Shown: one piece after another, positions 1 through 11,866 of the stretch
Layout: each line of letters starts with the position of its first letter
Numbering within the stretch: the first letter of the stretch is position 1
Assembly (NCBI GenBank): GCA_947069175.1
Contig: CAMTDV010000007.1
Coordinates: 50,983,681 to 51,047,680, forward strand
From: Scalesia atractyloides
Lineage: Eukaryota > Streptophyta > Magnoliopsida > Asterales > Asteraceae
Direction: 5' to 3'
DNA: 64,000 bases
The notes under the pieces: model-generated
Databases searched by the model: none
Seen by the model: the letters and a program-made list of their open reading frames with translations, nothing else
Told to the model about the DNA's origin: nothing
Position numbers and translations under genes: made by a program

Positions 1-219
1 TAAAATATACATATTTTTTTTAATTGAGTCTAAATTAAGTAGTCATTGTAATTAGAGAGTCTCGTGGGTTCGATAATCCGGACTTACTTAAACTATTCTA
101 CATTTGATCGATTCACTTGGCGGTTAGTAGTTTAGTATAATTTAGGAGTCTAGAGTTTAATTTGAGTCTAGAATTAGGGTAATTTTATTTGTTTTTAATT
201 AACTACTTTTAGAACATCA
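1..219 (+). repeat. 3' part of the 5' LTR of Athila-type element 1
   Basis: This stretch aligns with 11647–11866 and ends in the same ACATCA. The tRNA-Asp-like PBS follows within seven bases. Confidence 0.9.
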
Positions 220-225
220 AGTTTT

Positions 226-243
226 TGGCGCCGTTGTCGAAGA
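226..243 (+). other. Primer-binding site, tRNA-Asp type
   Basis: TGGCGCCGTTG starts seven bases after the LTR end and matches the 3' end of plant tRNA-Asp used by Athila/Tat elements. The second half (TCGAAGA) departs from the usual CCGGGGA, as expected of a decayed copy. Confidence 0.8.
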
Positions 244-428
244 CTCTCTCGTTGGCAATTGCGTTGATTACTTGATTTAGGCTTCATTATTGCACTTGTG
301 TTTAATTTTTATTTTTCGTTTGTGTCGTAGGAGTCTAATTAATTTAATTCATTTTGTATTTAATTTCGTTAATATAGTTTAGTTGTTTTTGCTAAATTGT
401 TTTATTTATCTCGTTTCCGGTTTAGTGG

Positions 429-1904
429 ATGCCCCATACGCGTTCGCAAGGACCTCCGCCTAAGCCGCCAATGGATACGCCTTTTTCTACCGCACCAAAG
501 GTTAGTACTTCTTCATCCGCTTTTCCAGTTCATCCGCCCTTTCATACCACCTGATTTTGATTTCACCCCAAAGCCTTCACCACCCGGTTCCCCATCACCC
601 CGCGTAGTTCATAGAAACGTAAGCCCACCGCCACCACCACCTAATTTCCACATGGCCAATAATCAAACTGTTTACCAACAGGCCACCACCGGTTTCACCT
701 GTGCGAACTCGCCCACACCCTTCCTCCGATGAATAACGATAAAGCCTGGCAATCCCTTCCTATATCATGGCAACTATCACCAACTCTTGCCAATTCCATG
801 GTCGTGATGACGAGGATGCGCCTGCCCATATCAACCACCTGACACGTCTCTGTCACACTTTCAATATGGAAGGTACGGGCAACGATGCCCGTTTCCTTCA
901 AGTCTTTCCATTCTCTCTTGGGAGTCGAGCCGCCATCTGGCTTGATTCTCAACCAACCGGTACTTTTACCACTTGGGCCGCTCTACGAGATGCTTTCCTA
1001 AAGAAATACTTCCCACCCGCAAAAGCATCTCGCCTCCGTGATCAAATCCATTCGTTCCGAATGGAGCCTGACGAGCCCTACCATCTAGCTTGGGAGCGTT
1101 TCCAAACCCTAGTGTCCCGCTGCTCTCAACACGGCTTGTCAGATTAGGCACTAGTAGAGAAATTCTACAACGGTCTCACCCCCGAGACCCACGCTCAATT
1201 TGATACATCTGCTGGTGGACATCTAACGGGAAAGAAAATGGTTATCGAGTGTAACGACCTTTTCGAAAGCTTCGCACATTCCGATGTAGACTACAGCACT
1301 GCCGGCAGGAATTCAATTCCTGTTTCTCATAACACCAAGTTAACTTGGAAACTACGGTGGCTGCTGCACTCGATAGCTTTAAGAGAGAGGTCACTAAGGA
1401 GATTCAGGAGCTGAGAAAGAAAGTAGATAGGTGTGAGGTGTGTCGAGGGGGTCAGGATACGATAGAGTGTCCTACACTCACCGTTGAGTAGGTCGAGTTC
1501 ATTACTGGTCAAAATAGAGGTCCAACAAAGCCTTTCAATAATAATAATAATTCAAATTATAACCCGAACTGGCACAGTAATAATAATAATAACTTCCGAT
1601 CTTCTGGTAACCCCCCTGGTTTCCAATTAGGTTCATATCAAAACAGGGGCAGGGTCACTACTCTAGTGGCGGGTCAGGTCATTCTGGTCAGTTTAGTAGT
1701 GGGGGTTCGAATCAGGAGGGTCAGATTAGGAGTGGAGGTTCAGGGGCAGTCTAGATAGGATTGAGGAGTTGTTGTCTCAATTAGTGGTTAAGGATCAAGC
1801 TACCCAGAAAACTCTAGCAGAACACGATCTTCTCTTAAAAAATCAACAGTCCGCACTCTTAGATCTGCAGAGGTCGGTAGGTAGTATCGCTAAGCAGCTG
1901 TAAG
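429..1904 (+). pseudogene. Athila-type gag, broken
   Basis: Gag packages the element RNA into virus-like particles. An ATG at 429 opens a frame reading MPHTRSQGPP, a start typical of this lineage, but it meets a stop near 552. The clearest block is 767–1147, a retrotransposon gag domain with FHGRDDEDAPAHI, FPFSLGSRAAIWLDS and FLKKYFPPAK. It ends at an in-frame TAG (1145), after which the same frame reads on as LVEKFYNGLTPETHAQFD. Further stops and shifts follow near 1340, 1490 and 1650. An Asn-rich stretch (1540–1600) and a Gly/Ser-rich linker precede the protease. Translation is only possible in pieces. Confidence 0.85.
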
Positions 1905-2878
1905 AGAAGTCACACGTCCAGTTCGCGGGTAATACCCAACCTAACCCGGCGAACCAACACACGAAAGAGATCACTACACGTAGTGGTAGGAGTTTGAAAG
2001 AAGTGGGTAGAGAGGGGGTAGAGGTAGAGGTAGAGGAGCAGGATGAGGAAGTGGATGAAGAGATAGAGATGGAGGCTCCACATAGGGTGCACACTAGGCT
2101 AGACCCAGCAAGTACCGCACTAACCAGTGGACCTTCAGTAGAGCATAGGGGAGAGAAGAAACCAGTAGAGGTTAGGCCATCACCACACGTGGATTCTTTA
2201 CGCCTACCTTACCCAGCACGTCTTAAACAGCAACAATATGTCAACGAATACAGGAATTTCCTTGATATGTTTACTCAGTTGAAAATCAATCTCCCGTTCA
2301 TCGAGGCCCTCCAGCATATGCCTAAATATGCTAAGTTTTTGAAGGATCTTCTAAAACGAAAAGATAGGCTGGGGGAGCTTTCTAATGTTCCGTTGACTGG
2401 AGGGTGCTCCACCGTAGTTCTGAACAAGTTACCCGAAAAACTTACTGATCTGCATATCTTTACGATTCCATGCTTATTCGGCGGGTCCATCGCTCCAGCT
2501 CATGCCCTAGCAGATCTAGGGGCTAGCTTCAATCTGATGCCTTTCTCACTCTACGAGAGATTAGGTTTATGGGAGCTCACTCCTACTCGTATGTCATTGT
2601 CTCTAGCTGATAGGTCTGTTAAGTATCCGCGGGGAATTGTAGAGAACTTATTAGTTAAGGTTGATAAATTCGTTTTCCCCTGGATTTCGTCATCTTAAAT
2701 ATGGAGGCCGACGATAAGGTGCCCATCATCCTACGTCGCCCATTCCTTTGCACCGCGAAAGCGCTCATTGATGTTCATGATGGGAAAATCACACTTCGCG
2801 TCGGGGATGAGAACGTCACTTTCAAAATCGCAAGGTCGATGCAACACCCAAGCGGCCTTGTTACTCCGTCTACTTTCT
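1905..2878 (+). pseudogene. Athila-type aspartic protease region, broken
   Basis: The open frame at 1994–2698 begins with a Glu-rich linker and ends in the retroviral-type protease fold. ADLGASFNLMPFSLYERLGL carries the active-site Asp as D-L-G-A, the form used in this lineage instead of DSG or DTG. A frameshift close to 2685 moves the frame, and the rest of the domain continues as ILNMEADDKVPIILRRPFL and LIDVHDGKITLRVGDENV up to the stop at 2878. In a working element this protease would cut the Gag-Pol polyprotein. The region is contiguous with gag upstream and RT downstream. Confidence 0.85.
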
Positions 2879-2888
2879 GAATTCATTC

Positions 2889-3890
2889 ATGTCGTGCGTT
2901 GATCATTGTCTCGAGTATATTAGCGGAGCTGACCTATTGAATGAGAGTGTAGTAGCAGAGGAGAGCGACAGCGAGGATATAGAAGATGACCCCCTATGGG
3001 TTCCCGAGACCTTAGATTTTTGTGAGGTTAGTGCTGCAAATGAGAATACCCCATTAGAGACTCCAGCCTCCGTAGAGCTTAAGGTCCTCCCATCCCACTT
3101 AGAGTATGCGTTCCTAGGCGACAATTCGAGCTTACCCGTTATAATTTCTTTGAAATTGTCGACGGAGGAGAAGAGCGTTTGATAGAGGTTCTTAAAGCCA
3201 ATAAAGAGGCTATCACTTGGAAACTGTCTGATATAAAGGAATCAGCCCTACCTTTTGTACTCATAGGATCCTTATGGAGGACATTTTTAAGCCAGTAGTG
3301 CAGCCTCAGCGCCGTCTAAACCCGAATATGCAAGAAGTTGTGAAGAAAGAGGTGCTCAAGCTGATGGAGGCCGGTCTCATCTACCCGATATCTGATTCGG
3401 CTTGGGTAATCCCTACTGAGATTGTTCCCAAGAAGGGGGGAATGACAGTGGTCATGAATGAGAAAAAGGAGTTTATCCCATCACGGACAGTCACTGGCTG
3501 GTAGGTGTGCATTGATTATCGAAATTAAATGACGCCACCCGCAAGGACCACTTCCCACTCCCATTTATCGATCAGATGTTGGAGCGACTCGCAGGACAAC
3601 AATTTTATTGTTTTCTTGACGGGTTCTCTGGTTACTTCCCGATCCCCATTGCTCCCGAGGATCAAGAGAAGACAACCTTCACATGTCCATACGGTACTTA
3701 CGTGTATCGCCGCATGCCATTCAGGTTATGTAACGCTCCGGCTACTTTTCAGCGATGTATGGTCGCTATCTTTCAGGACATGATCGGGACCTCGATGGAG
3801 GTTTTCATGGACGATTTCTCTGTCTATGGAAACACTTTTGATCAATGTCTTAGTCACCTTGATGCGATGATGAAACGGTGAGTCGAGACG
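2889..3890 (+). pseudogene. Athila-type reverse transcriptase, broken
   Basis: A linker rich in acidic residues (2889–3182) leads into the RT. The first RT block is at 3274–3504 (NMQEVVKKEVLKLMEAGLIY, SAWVIPTEIVPKKGG) and ends at a stop where VCIDYRN follows. A frameshift near 3525 leads to 3576–3881, with FLDGFSGYFPIPIAPEDQEK, TFTCPYGTYVYRRMPF and the catalytic block FMDDFSVYG. The usual YxDD is F-M-D-D here, which is common in Athila RTs. The RT would copy the element RNA to DNA. Two disruptions make this copy non-functional. Confidence 0.92.
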
Positions 3891-4600
3891 AGATTGATGC
3901 TGAACTAGGAGAAGTGTCACTTTATGGTGACAGAGGGGATAGTGCTAGGGCACAAGATATCGTGTGCAGGTATAGAGGTCGATAGGGCGAAGATAGATAC
4001 GATCAGCAGACTCCCTCCACCGACTATTGTCAAATCTATCCGTAGCTTTATCGGTCATGCGGGCTTCTACAGACGGTTCATTAGAGATTTCTCTAAAATT
4101 ACATGCCCCATGACACGACTCCTCGAAAAGGATGTACCCTTTTTCTTTGATAACTACTTCTTGAAAGCCTTCAAGATCCTTAAAGAGAAGCTGGTAAGTG
4201 TTCCTATCCTCGTCTCACCCGACTGGAGCTTTCCCTTCGAGCTCATGTGTGATGCGAGAGACTATGCAGTCGGCGCCGTTTTGGGTCAGCGACGAGATAA
4301 ACATTTTCATCCTATCTACTACGCTAGAAAACCCTTAATGACGCTCAGGAGAACTACACCACTACAGAAAAGGAGCTTCTAGCAGTAGTGTTCGCATTTG
4401 ATAAATTCCGCTCCGTCCTTTCCAAAACCATCGTCTTTATTGATCATGCGGCTCTGCTTTTCCTCTTCTAAAAGAAGGACACAAAGCCGCGTCTCATTCA
4501 GAGGATTCTCTTGCTTTCTGAGTTCGACATAGAGATTAGAGATAAGAAGGGAGCAGAGAATGTGGCCGCTGATCATCTATCCCGATTAGAGGACCCAAGT
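3891..4600 (+). pseudogene. Athila-type RNase H, broken
   Basis: After a stop near 3881 and another at 3909 the frame reads CHFMVTEGIVLGHKIS, then IRSFIGHAGFYRRFIRDFSK, both typical of the RT connection. The RNase H part is PFELMCDARDYAVGAVLGQR (D-A-S/R-x-x-A-x-G-A-V-L motif) at about 4240–4300. A frameshift near 4345 separates it from the next block, and the end is [20 protein letters not shown] (4517–4580), the conserved RNase H-to-integrase junction. Confidence 0.88.
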
Positions 4601-5968
4601 AGAGAAAAAATCAGAGAGGAGGAGATCGGTGATAGATTCCCCCATGAGTCAGTGGAATTTATGGCGGCAGAAAAGGAGGGGATGCCGTGGTTCTTAGATT
4701 TTGCAAATTACCTTGCAAATCGGGTGGTCCTGAAGGGTATGACCACTCAGCAGAAGAAGAAATTCTTCCTCGATGTGAGGCGATACATCTGGGATGACCC
4801 TTTTATATTTCGGGTAGGGGAGACAAGCTTTCTTAGGCGCTACGTGAGTAGAGAGGAGGGGGCAGAGATTTTGAGGCATGTGCATGAGGGGCTAACGGAA
4901 GGTCATCATGGTCCGCACGTCACCGCACAGAAGGTTTTTTATTGCGGTTTTTACTGGCCTATGGTAGTTAAGGATGCTTCAGAGTTCGTTAGGACATGTG
5001 ATCGTTGCTAGCGCACCAGCAACATCTCATCCAAGGACGAGATGCCCCAATATCCGATCCAAATTCTTGAAGTCTTTGATGTATGAGGGATCGACTTCAT
5101 GGGACCGTTTCCCATCTCTAGCGGGAGTCGGTACATCCTCGTGGCTATGTTTCTAAGTGGGTGGAAGCTCAAGCTTTACCCACAAATGATGCCCGAGTGG
5201 TGGTGAGATTTTTGAAGAAGCTGTTCACTCGCTTCGGTACTCCACAAGCTATTATTAGTGACCGTGGCACACACTTCTGCAATGCCGTCATGGAGAAGAC
5301 ATTGACGCGCTACGGTGTCACTCATCGCCTCTCCACCGCTTATCATCCTCATACGAGCGGCCAAGTGGAGAATGCGAATAGAGGGGTGAAGCGGATCCTC
5401 GAGAAGACGGTAGGCAAAATTCAGAAGGACTGGTCCGATAAATTAGATGATGCTTTATGGGTGTTTAGAACCGCCTATAAGACACCTTTAGGTACCACGC
5501 CCTTCATGATCGTTATGGTAAAGCCTGCCATCTTCTGGTTGAACTCGAGCATAGGGCATTGTGGGCGTGAATTTGGACCTACTAAAGCTGCCAAGAGACG
5601 ATACTTCCAAATTCACGAGTTTGGAGGCGCTTCGAGATGCGGCGTACGAGCGTTCATGGAACATTAAGGAGAAAACTAAGGCGCTGCATGACAGGAGATT
5701 GAGAGGTGTGAAAGACTTTCAGATCGGCGACAGGGTGCTCTTATATAATTCAAAATTGAAACTATTCGCTAAGAAATTGAAGTCTAAGTGGTCAGGCTCA
5801 TATGTGGTAAATGAGGTATTCCCGTATGGAACCATTGAGTTAAAAGATGAAGCTGACGGAGGGATGTGGAAGGTCAATGGAAATTGATTGAAGCACTATT
5901 TAGGAGGACCACTCGATCCCACTGAGACGGAGGACACTCCTCTCGAAGTTCCGCCTAATACCGCATAG
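4601..5968 (+). pseudogene. Athila-type integrase, broken
   Basis: The zinc-binding N-terminal domain is at 4870–5010: [13 protein letters not shown] supplies the histidines and VRTCDRC the cysteines. A TAG at 5009 breaks the frame, and the core domain continues with GIDFMGPFP (first catalytic Asp), a shift near 5155, then [11 protein letters not shown] (second Asp) and [17 protein letters not shown] (catalytic Glu). A further shift near 5520 leads to the C-terminal block at 5561–5887 with FQIGDRVLLYNSKLKLF and WSGSYVVNEVFPYG. Pol ends around 5968. Integrase would insert the cDNA; this copy cannot be made in one piece. Confidence 0.9.
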
Positions 5969-7344
5969 AATTTTGAGTATGGGCTCAAGTGTACAGTATG
6001 TACATTTTGGTAGTTATTTGCATTTCATGTCTTTTCTAGTATTAATTCTTGTTTCTCGTAGTGTGCGTTTTTGTTTGTTTGTGGGTCGTTTTAGTTGTTT
6101 TTGCAGGTTATATCACGCCACCATCGGTGAGGAGATTGGATTCGCAGGTATGTTAGATAGTAGCCGGATGCAAGCGGGGTGTTTCACTAAGTTTAAACAA
6201 AGTAAAGAAAACTTTCAAAATTTTTCTAAGGCATCAAACAGGCAAAACTTTAAAAACTTTATGTGAAAACATCCCTCTCGCGGGGCGCGAGAGGCACAAC
6301 ACACCTCGGTCCCAGCCCACGAGGCACTTGTAGTTCCGAAAGTTGTAGCTTGGTCGCGTGGCGTGAGAGGAGTTGCTCCCTCTCTCGCGGCCCGCGAGAA
6401 GTCCTATCTGCAGATTTTAAACCCTAAAACCACATTTCATCCTTTTCAACCCCATTTTCACCCACTTCCCACACGGCTCCTCCATTATTCTTCACCAAAA
6501 TCCGCCATTTTTAACCCATATTCACCCAAATCTTCCTCCCTTACTTCCCTACCACCAACCATAACCAGGTTTTCAAGTGCATATCTCTGTTTTGTTCCTT
6601 CAACCGAGCTTTTTTTAACAGTTTTGCAACTTCTCCGTTATTTGTTTAATATTTCCTACAGATCGGCAGCACGGTATGTTTCTGGCAACGTTTATGTTTT
6701 TATTTTTATATTTTCTTTAGTTGCTGAATGTATTTTACTGCTTGGTCTATTGTAAGTTGCATGTTAGTTTATTTTGGGGGTTGGGGTGCACTTGGGTTGG
6801 TTTGAGTATTGATTGTGGTGACTGCTCATTTTTGTGGGTAGATTGGGTGTAAACAGGGTATCTCTTGGTGGGTGGTTTGGTATGCTGAGGTTCAACATTG
6901 AGTGTAGGAATGCGGGCTGGTAAGTATTGGTCTAAAAATCGGATTTTAATAGAACTTTAAACCCGTTTTTCTGCTATGTTCATAAAGTTTCCATCTTTAG
7001 ACTTAAACTCAATGTTTGGATGATTTTCGGCACATAAGTTTTAATTGTGGGCAATTAAAGTGCCGGAAGGGGGTGGTTCTAATGGTTTAGATATATTTTG
7101 GGGTTGGTAACATTTAGGCGTTCATGCTTATAAGATCTATCTCGACCGTACTCAATCTCCATTCGGGCGAGATTGGTTCTAATTAATTAATGATGTTGCA
7201 CACACCTAATAACATATATCTAGTCACATTTGGTAAAGTGTTTATTTTTCAGACCACGACCGCAAATATAATGCTATACGATCATTGTTCATATATGGTT
7301 GCCTCTTTCTAATGTTTTACTTGTCTTACTCGTGTTTTATGCAG
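5969..7344 (+). other. Non-coding spacer between pol and ORF3 with GC-rich palindromes
   Basis: No supported gene. CTCGCGGGGCGCGAG near 6276 and CTCGCGGCCCGCGAG near 6383 are near-perfect palindromes in AT-rich surroundings. The spacer ends in TTTTATGCAG directly before the ORF3 ATG, which looks like a 3' splice site. Confidence 0.6.
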
Positions 7345-8860
7345 ATGTCTGGTGAAGATAGTTCAAGCCGAGCAGGACGAAAGAGGAGAGGGCCCACACC
7401 TCGACAGAGGGGTGACCCGGCCGAGACGCAACCATTACCTCCGAATTTCGGAAGGCGCCGGAGAGTTAGGTACAGGGGGGACGGTATCCCCCATGGGCAG
7501 AGCACGCGGATAGTAGATAGTCCCCTGCTGCAGTTCGATTTAAATTCTCAGGAGTGGGAAAGGCTTTCCAACTTGATCACTTGTGATCTACTGCCGTACA
7601 GACGGATTGACTGGGAAATGATAGACCATCTGGGTCAAAGGGGCAGAATCGAGCAATTGTTGGAGGATAAATTCAAACGGTTATTGGATTGTGGAACAAT
7701 GCAATATAAAGAAATTTCCCTCGAATTTCACTCTACGTTTGAGTACCAGCAGGGAAAATTTTCTAAGAGTGACGATACTTCGTTTGCCTTGGGGAGGCAC
7801 GTGTACGAAATGACGGTTCTGCAGTTTGTCGTGGCCACGCAGATTTACACACTAGAAGAGGTTCAGGCACCGGATTTCTCCACCAGTCTACAGGGGGTTT
7901 TCAAGAGAAGGCACCCCCACAGTGTTCAGACAGATGAACTGGCCAGGTTCTGGGGTACTATCTCTTCTGCACCATATTCTAACAATACGGTAGCAAGCGA
8001 CATCATCGATCCGGTTTACCGGTTTATTCACAAGATTCTTGCGGCTACATTGGTTGGACGAGGGCAGGGGGATAATAAGGTAAATTAGGTGAGTTTATTA
8101 TGTTTGATGTGCATGGTGGAAGGAAGGCCGACAAACTTGGCGACTATCTTTGCGTGGTCAATGAAGCGGTTGTGGAGGGGAGGCCCAGGGGCAAGGGTAT
8201 ATTGTGGGCCCCGATTACATGCTTAGTAGAGAGTCTTGGGGTATTTGATAGATATCCCCAGGATAGGATAAGAGAGGGCCCAGCCCTGTGCTTCATGAGT
8301 ATTCGAGACCTCCAAGGTTTCGGGTTTTTGACGACACAGGAGCCTGTGAGCTGGGAGCCAGTTCTTCAGGGACCTCAAGTGCAGCCGCCTCCAGGATCTA
8401 AAGCTGCATCATCTATGTAGGCCGGTGTTCCTACTCGATATCAGCAACCAGTCACACGTCAAGAGCTGCCAGGAAGGCAGTATCCTCTCCGTCAGCCTTG
8501 CCCTGACCCACTTACTTTGGACTCTTTATATGACAGGATGGAGACCGGCTTTGGGGATCGGTGTGGGTATGTATATTAGCAGTTTGGCGGCGTTCGTCAG
8601 GTCATGATGGAGAGCAGGCGTAGCACGAGGATGGACAGCGCGGGCTGGAAGACGGGATGAGGTACATGATGGAAAATTTGAACATGGGGGTTCCATCCTA
8701 CTTTCAGCAGCGAGGTGGTCAGCCGTGTCGAGTCAATTTGCCGGTATGGAGGACGTCCAGCCACACCAACTGTTCGAAGCGTCGGAGGAATCGGAGGACG
8801 ATGATTGAAGCAGCAGCAGCGGAGCTTTTATTATTTTTCTTTTATGTTGTTTTAATCTCA
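7345..8860 (+). pseudogene. Third ORF (env position), Athila ORF1-like, broken
   Basis: I start at the ATG at 7345 because it follows TGCAG, a plausible splice acceptor, and the 20 codons upstream do not look conserved. An N-terminal Arg-rich stretch (SRAGRKRRGPTPRQR) is followed by the domain that the literature calls Athila ORF1: YKEISLEFHSTFEYQQGKFS, SFALGRHVYEMTVLQFVVAT and PHSVQTDELARFWGT. A stop at 8086 interrupts a frame that reads on as LCLMCMVEGRPTNLATIFAW. A frameshift near 8215 leads to ITCLVESLGVFDRYPQDRI, ending at 8420. Weaker remains run to about 8860. No signal peptide or membrane anchor is evident, so the env label is positional only. Its role is unknown. Confidence 0.7.
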
Positions 8861-10168
8861 TAATGGTATGTACTTTAAACAATTTACTTTGTGGGAATGG
8901 TGGATGGTTTGGGTATGATGGTGAACACTTTTCAAGACACTTTATTTATTTGCTTTATTATATTATGTTTTTGGAAGTGTTATGTTGATAAGTCGATGTT
9001 ATGCTGCTTCCGTTCACATGTAAGTTTTGAGAGTTGTATGTTGAGCGCGTTCTGGTTGGAGGGCATGAATGGACTGACTGGCACATTGACAGTCTTGCAT
9101 TACCAGCTAAGTCGTTTCACTTGTATACTTTGTTTTTATTTTGTTCTTTATTTATTATTTTGAGTAGTAGGTTTTCTCATCCTTGCATTAGGGACAATGC
9201 AATATTCAAGTGTGGGGACGAGATATTAGAGTAGAGTAGAGTAGTTGGTTTAATTTGAAAAAAAACAAGAAAAAAACAAAATAAAATAAAAAATCAGAAA
9301 ATGTCTTTTGAAAAAGAAGTTTGCATAAAAAATAAAAATTAAACGGAAAATGATAGAAAAATTAAATTTTATTCGGTTTCAAATAATAATATGAGAAATA
9401 AAAAGGGTGAGTTTATGTCTAACTTGGGATATGTGAGTAGGCTCGATTTGGTTCTTATGTTCTTTGAGATTAATATACCTTAATTGTCGGTCTACTAGTG
9501 GGTGCTCATCTAGGAAAAATGGGAAAGTGAAACCGCCAAAAATAGTATAAGGAATGCCGTTATAAGCTAAAATATCTAGGATTTTTAATCATGTAAAAGG
9601 AAAAAAATGGAAAAAATAAGCTTGATTAAAAAGTAGACGAGGCCTATGGAATCTCCCTTGGGGTTGGTGATTCTGATCGAGAATCCCTCTAGGATTAGTT
9701 GAAATTTTAAGTATCGAAGCCCACGTTGTCTTTCTCGGGGATGGTGACTCTCGTTGAGACAACCTCTAAGTTAGATATGCAAAAAGAAATCAAATGCTCA
9801 AAAGAAGAAAAAAAAGAGAAAATTACTTGGTTTTAAATTTTTTATATTTTGGTATAAAACGGTTAGGAAATGGGTTAAATAATTCATTCCTTTTGTTCCA
9901 TAAGCTTGAGGTGGGATTAAGTGTACTAGGTATTCTACTGTGAGACCTTAGGTAGATTGACTGCACTTAAACTAAATTCACATGATAAGGATTTTGAACC
10001 GACTTTTGAGTTTAAGTAGATACGAATACTTGAAATCGCGGTTAACAAAATTTTATTCCTTAATGAAAATAATCTTAATTTCTTTGAAATCGAATAATTA
10101 TTTGGTTATGATTCTTTTTGTGCATAATTCTTTTTCGAGGGCGAAAAAAGAGTAAGTGTGGGGATATT
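8861..10168 (+). other. 3' non-coding region of element 1 with two PPT-like motifs
   Basis: No supported gene. CAAGTGTGGGGA at 9207–9218 precedes an A-rich tract (9257–9360). A second copy, AAGTGTGGGGA at 10154–10164, is the functional PPT because the LTR starts at 10169. Confidence 0.75.
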
Positions 10169-11866
10169 TGATGTATTGAATAATACATGCATTTATCGTG
10201 TAAAGTTTTACTTATTTTCGTTTCGGTTTGTCAAAAATTTATCTACTTTTAATCCAAATGCGTTTTGCGTGTCTTGGTTCGTGAAAACGGTTGGAAGGAT
10301 GGGAAAACGAGCTAAAGTGATAATTAGAACCAAGCCGGAGCGTAATTGGAACACGAAAGAGGGAACGAATCGAGAAATGGAGGTTTTTAGGCCTCTGGCG
10401 GCCCGCGACCGCATCATCAAAAACCTCTTGCGCCCCGCGAAATGTCATAATTATCCTAGAATTCACCACTCGGTCGTGGGGTGCGACCGAGACCATATAT
10501 CCCTCTCGCGGCTGGCGAGAGGGTGTTTTATCCAGAAAGTTTCGTAATTTCACCTGCTTCATGATTGGGGTGTTATATATTTGAGTCATTATATGATTAA
10601 AACACACTTAGATCATCTTGGATGAATTCGGATCTTGGGAAGCAGTTTTTCTGGATTAATTTAGCTGAAGAAGATTGTTTTAGGCCACGGGAATCGTCTA
10701 GGCAAGCAAGGAATTTTGAGGCTTGAGCAAATACGGTTTTATTGCAAAATCTTGATCTTTCTAGTTCTTTGTTTTGACCTTGTTATGAATTCTTGTTTAA
10801 ACCTTGTTTATTTGTTTCTCACAACTATGATACTTGGCTAGATCTCTTTGTGTTGCCTAGGTTTGGATTGTTTATGAAAGTTTGATTTTTATTTTAGTTC
10901 AGTTATGGTTTGAATGATTGTTTGGTAAGGTTCACAACTTTAACTTTCTAGTTTAGTGTATTTGCATGATCAAAGTTGATTTGTGATTATTTGTTTGTTT
11001 TACATGAATCTTGTTGGATGTCTTCCATAGAATAGGTTTGTGTTGCTTTTTCGAGTCTTTAGGGGTTCGGGAAACAATCGGTAAATTGGCCAATAAAACC
11101 GGGAAAACAACTAAATAAAATATAAAATCAGTTTTGTCATTATACCTAAATTAATTATTGAGAAATAATAATTAGTTGGCTGAATTGGTTAGATGCATTG
11201 TTAGGTTTAGGTTTTGAGAAAACCCCGGATCTAATTTACTAGTCATAATCGAGTCGGTTAAGCTAAACTAGAAGTTATCTAGGTTAATTATTGAGAAGTA
11301 ATAAAATAATTAGATACTTCACTAAATTATAAGATAACTGCAAAGAAGTCTTTAAAACCGGTGAACATAAAATAATTTTAGGGTATCATAGGTTTCTTCC
11401 CGATAAGGGTCGGGGGTCCTGTTCGGTGAACCTAGGGTTTAACATTTTAAGATCCCGGTTAATAATTCAACCTAACTAATCTATTATAAAACCAAGTGAG
11501 TAGTAATATAAAATCCAACTTAGTTAACCAGTTCACTATCCTTGAATTAATTTCCAATTTCTAAAAGTCCAAGGTTCAATTTGTTTTAGTTAATTAATTT
11601 TAGTTTACTTTAATAATTTAGAATTGTTAGAAACCCCCCCCCCCCCTTAAAATATACATAATTGTTTTAATTGAGTCTAAATTAAGTAGTCATTGTAATT
11701 AGAGAGTCTCGTGGGTTTGATAATCCGGACTTACTTAAACTATTCTACATTTGATCGGTTCACTTGGCAGTTAGTAGTTTACTATAATTTAGGAGCCTAG
11801 AGTTTAATTTGAGTCTAGAATTAGGGTAATTGTATTTATTTTTAATTAACTACTTTTAGAACATCA
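10169..11866 (+). repeat. 3' LTR of Athila-type element 1
   Basis: It runs from TGATGTATTG to GAACATCA (TGATGT...ACATCA at the ends), 1698 bp, directly after the PPT. The end is confirmed by the copy at 1–219. It carries GC-rich palindromic motifs between 10390 and 10525, like those in the internal spacer, and a run of C at 11634–11646. Confidence 0.88.

Larger units (their letters stand above)
1..11866 (+). mobile_element. Athila-type Ty3/gypsy retrotransposon, 5' end outside window
   Basis: The first 219 bases are repeated with about ten differences at 11647–11866, so the window opens inside the 5' LTR and the full 3' LTR lies at 10169–11866. Between them are a tRNA-Asp-like PBS, gag, protease, RT, RNase H and integrase in Ty3/gypsy order, then a third ORF in the env position, then a PPT. 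Order, PBS type and the extra ORF fit the Athila lineage. Every reading frame is broken by stops or shifts, and the LTRs differ by roughly 5% over the part visible, so this is an old, inactive copy. By comparing LTR lengths, about 1.48 kb of the 5' LTR should lie left of the window. The 5' target duplication cannot be seen. Confidence 0.9.

Noticed and set aside
7285..7344. Hydrophobic N-terminal extension (20 residues) of ORF3 as an env-like signal peptide
   Set aside because: It precedes the TGCAG acceptor-like site, starts without an ATG, and has no counterpart in element 2.
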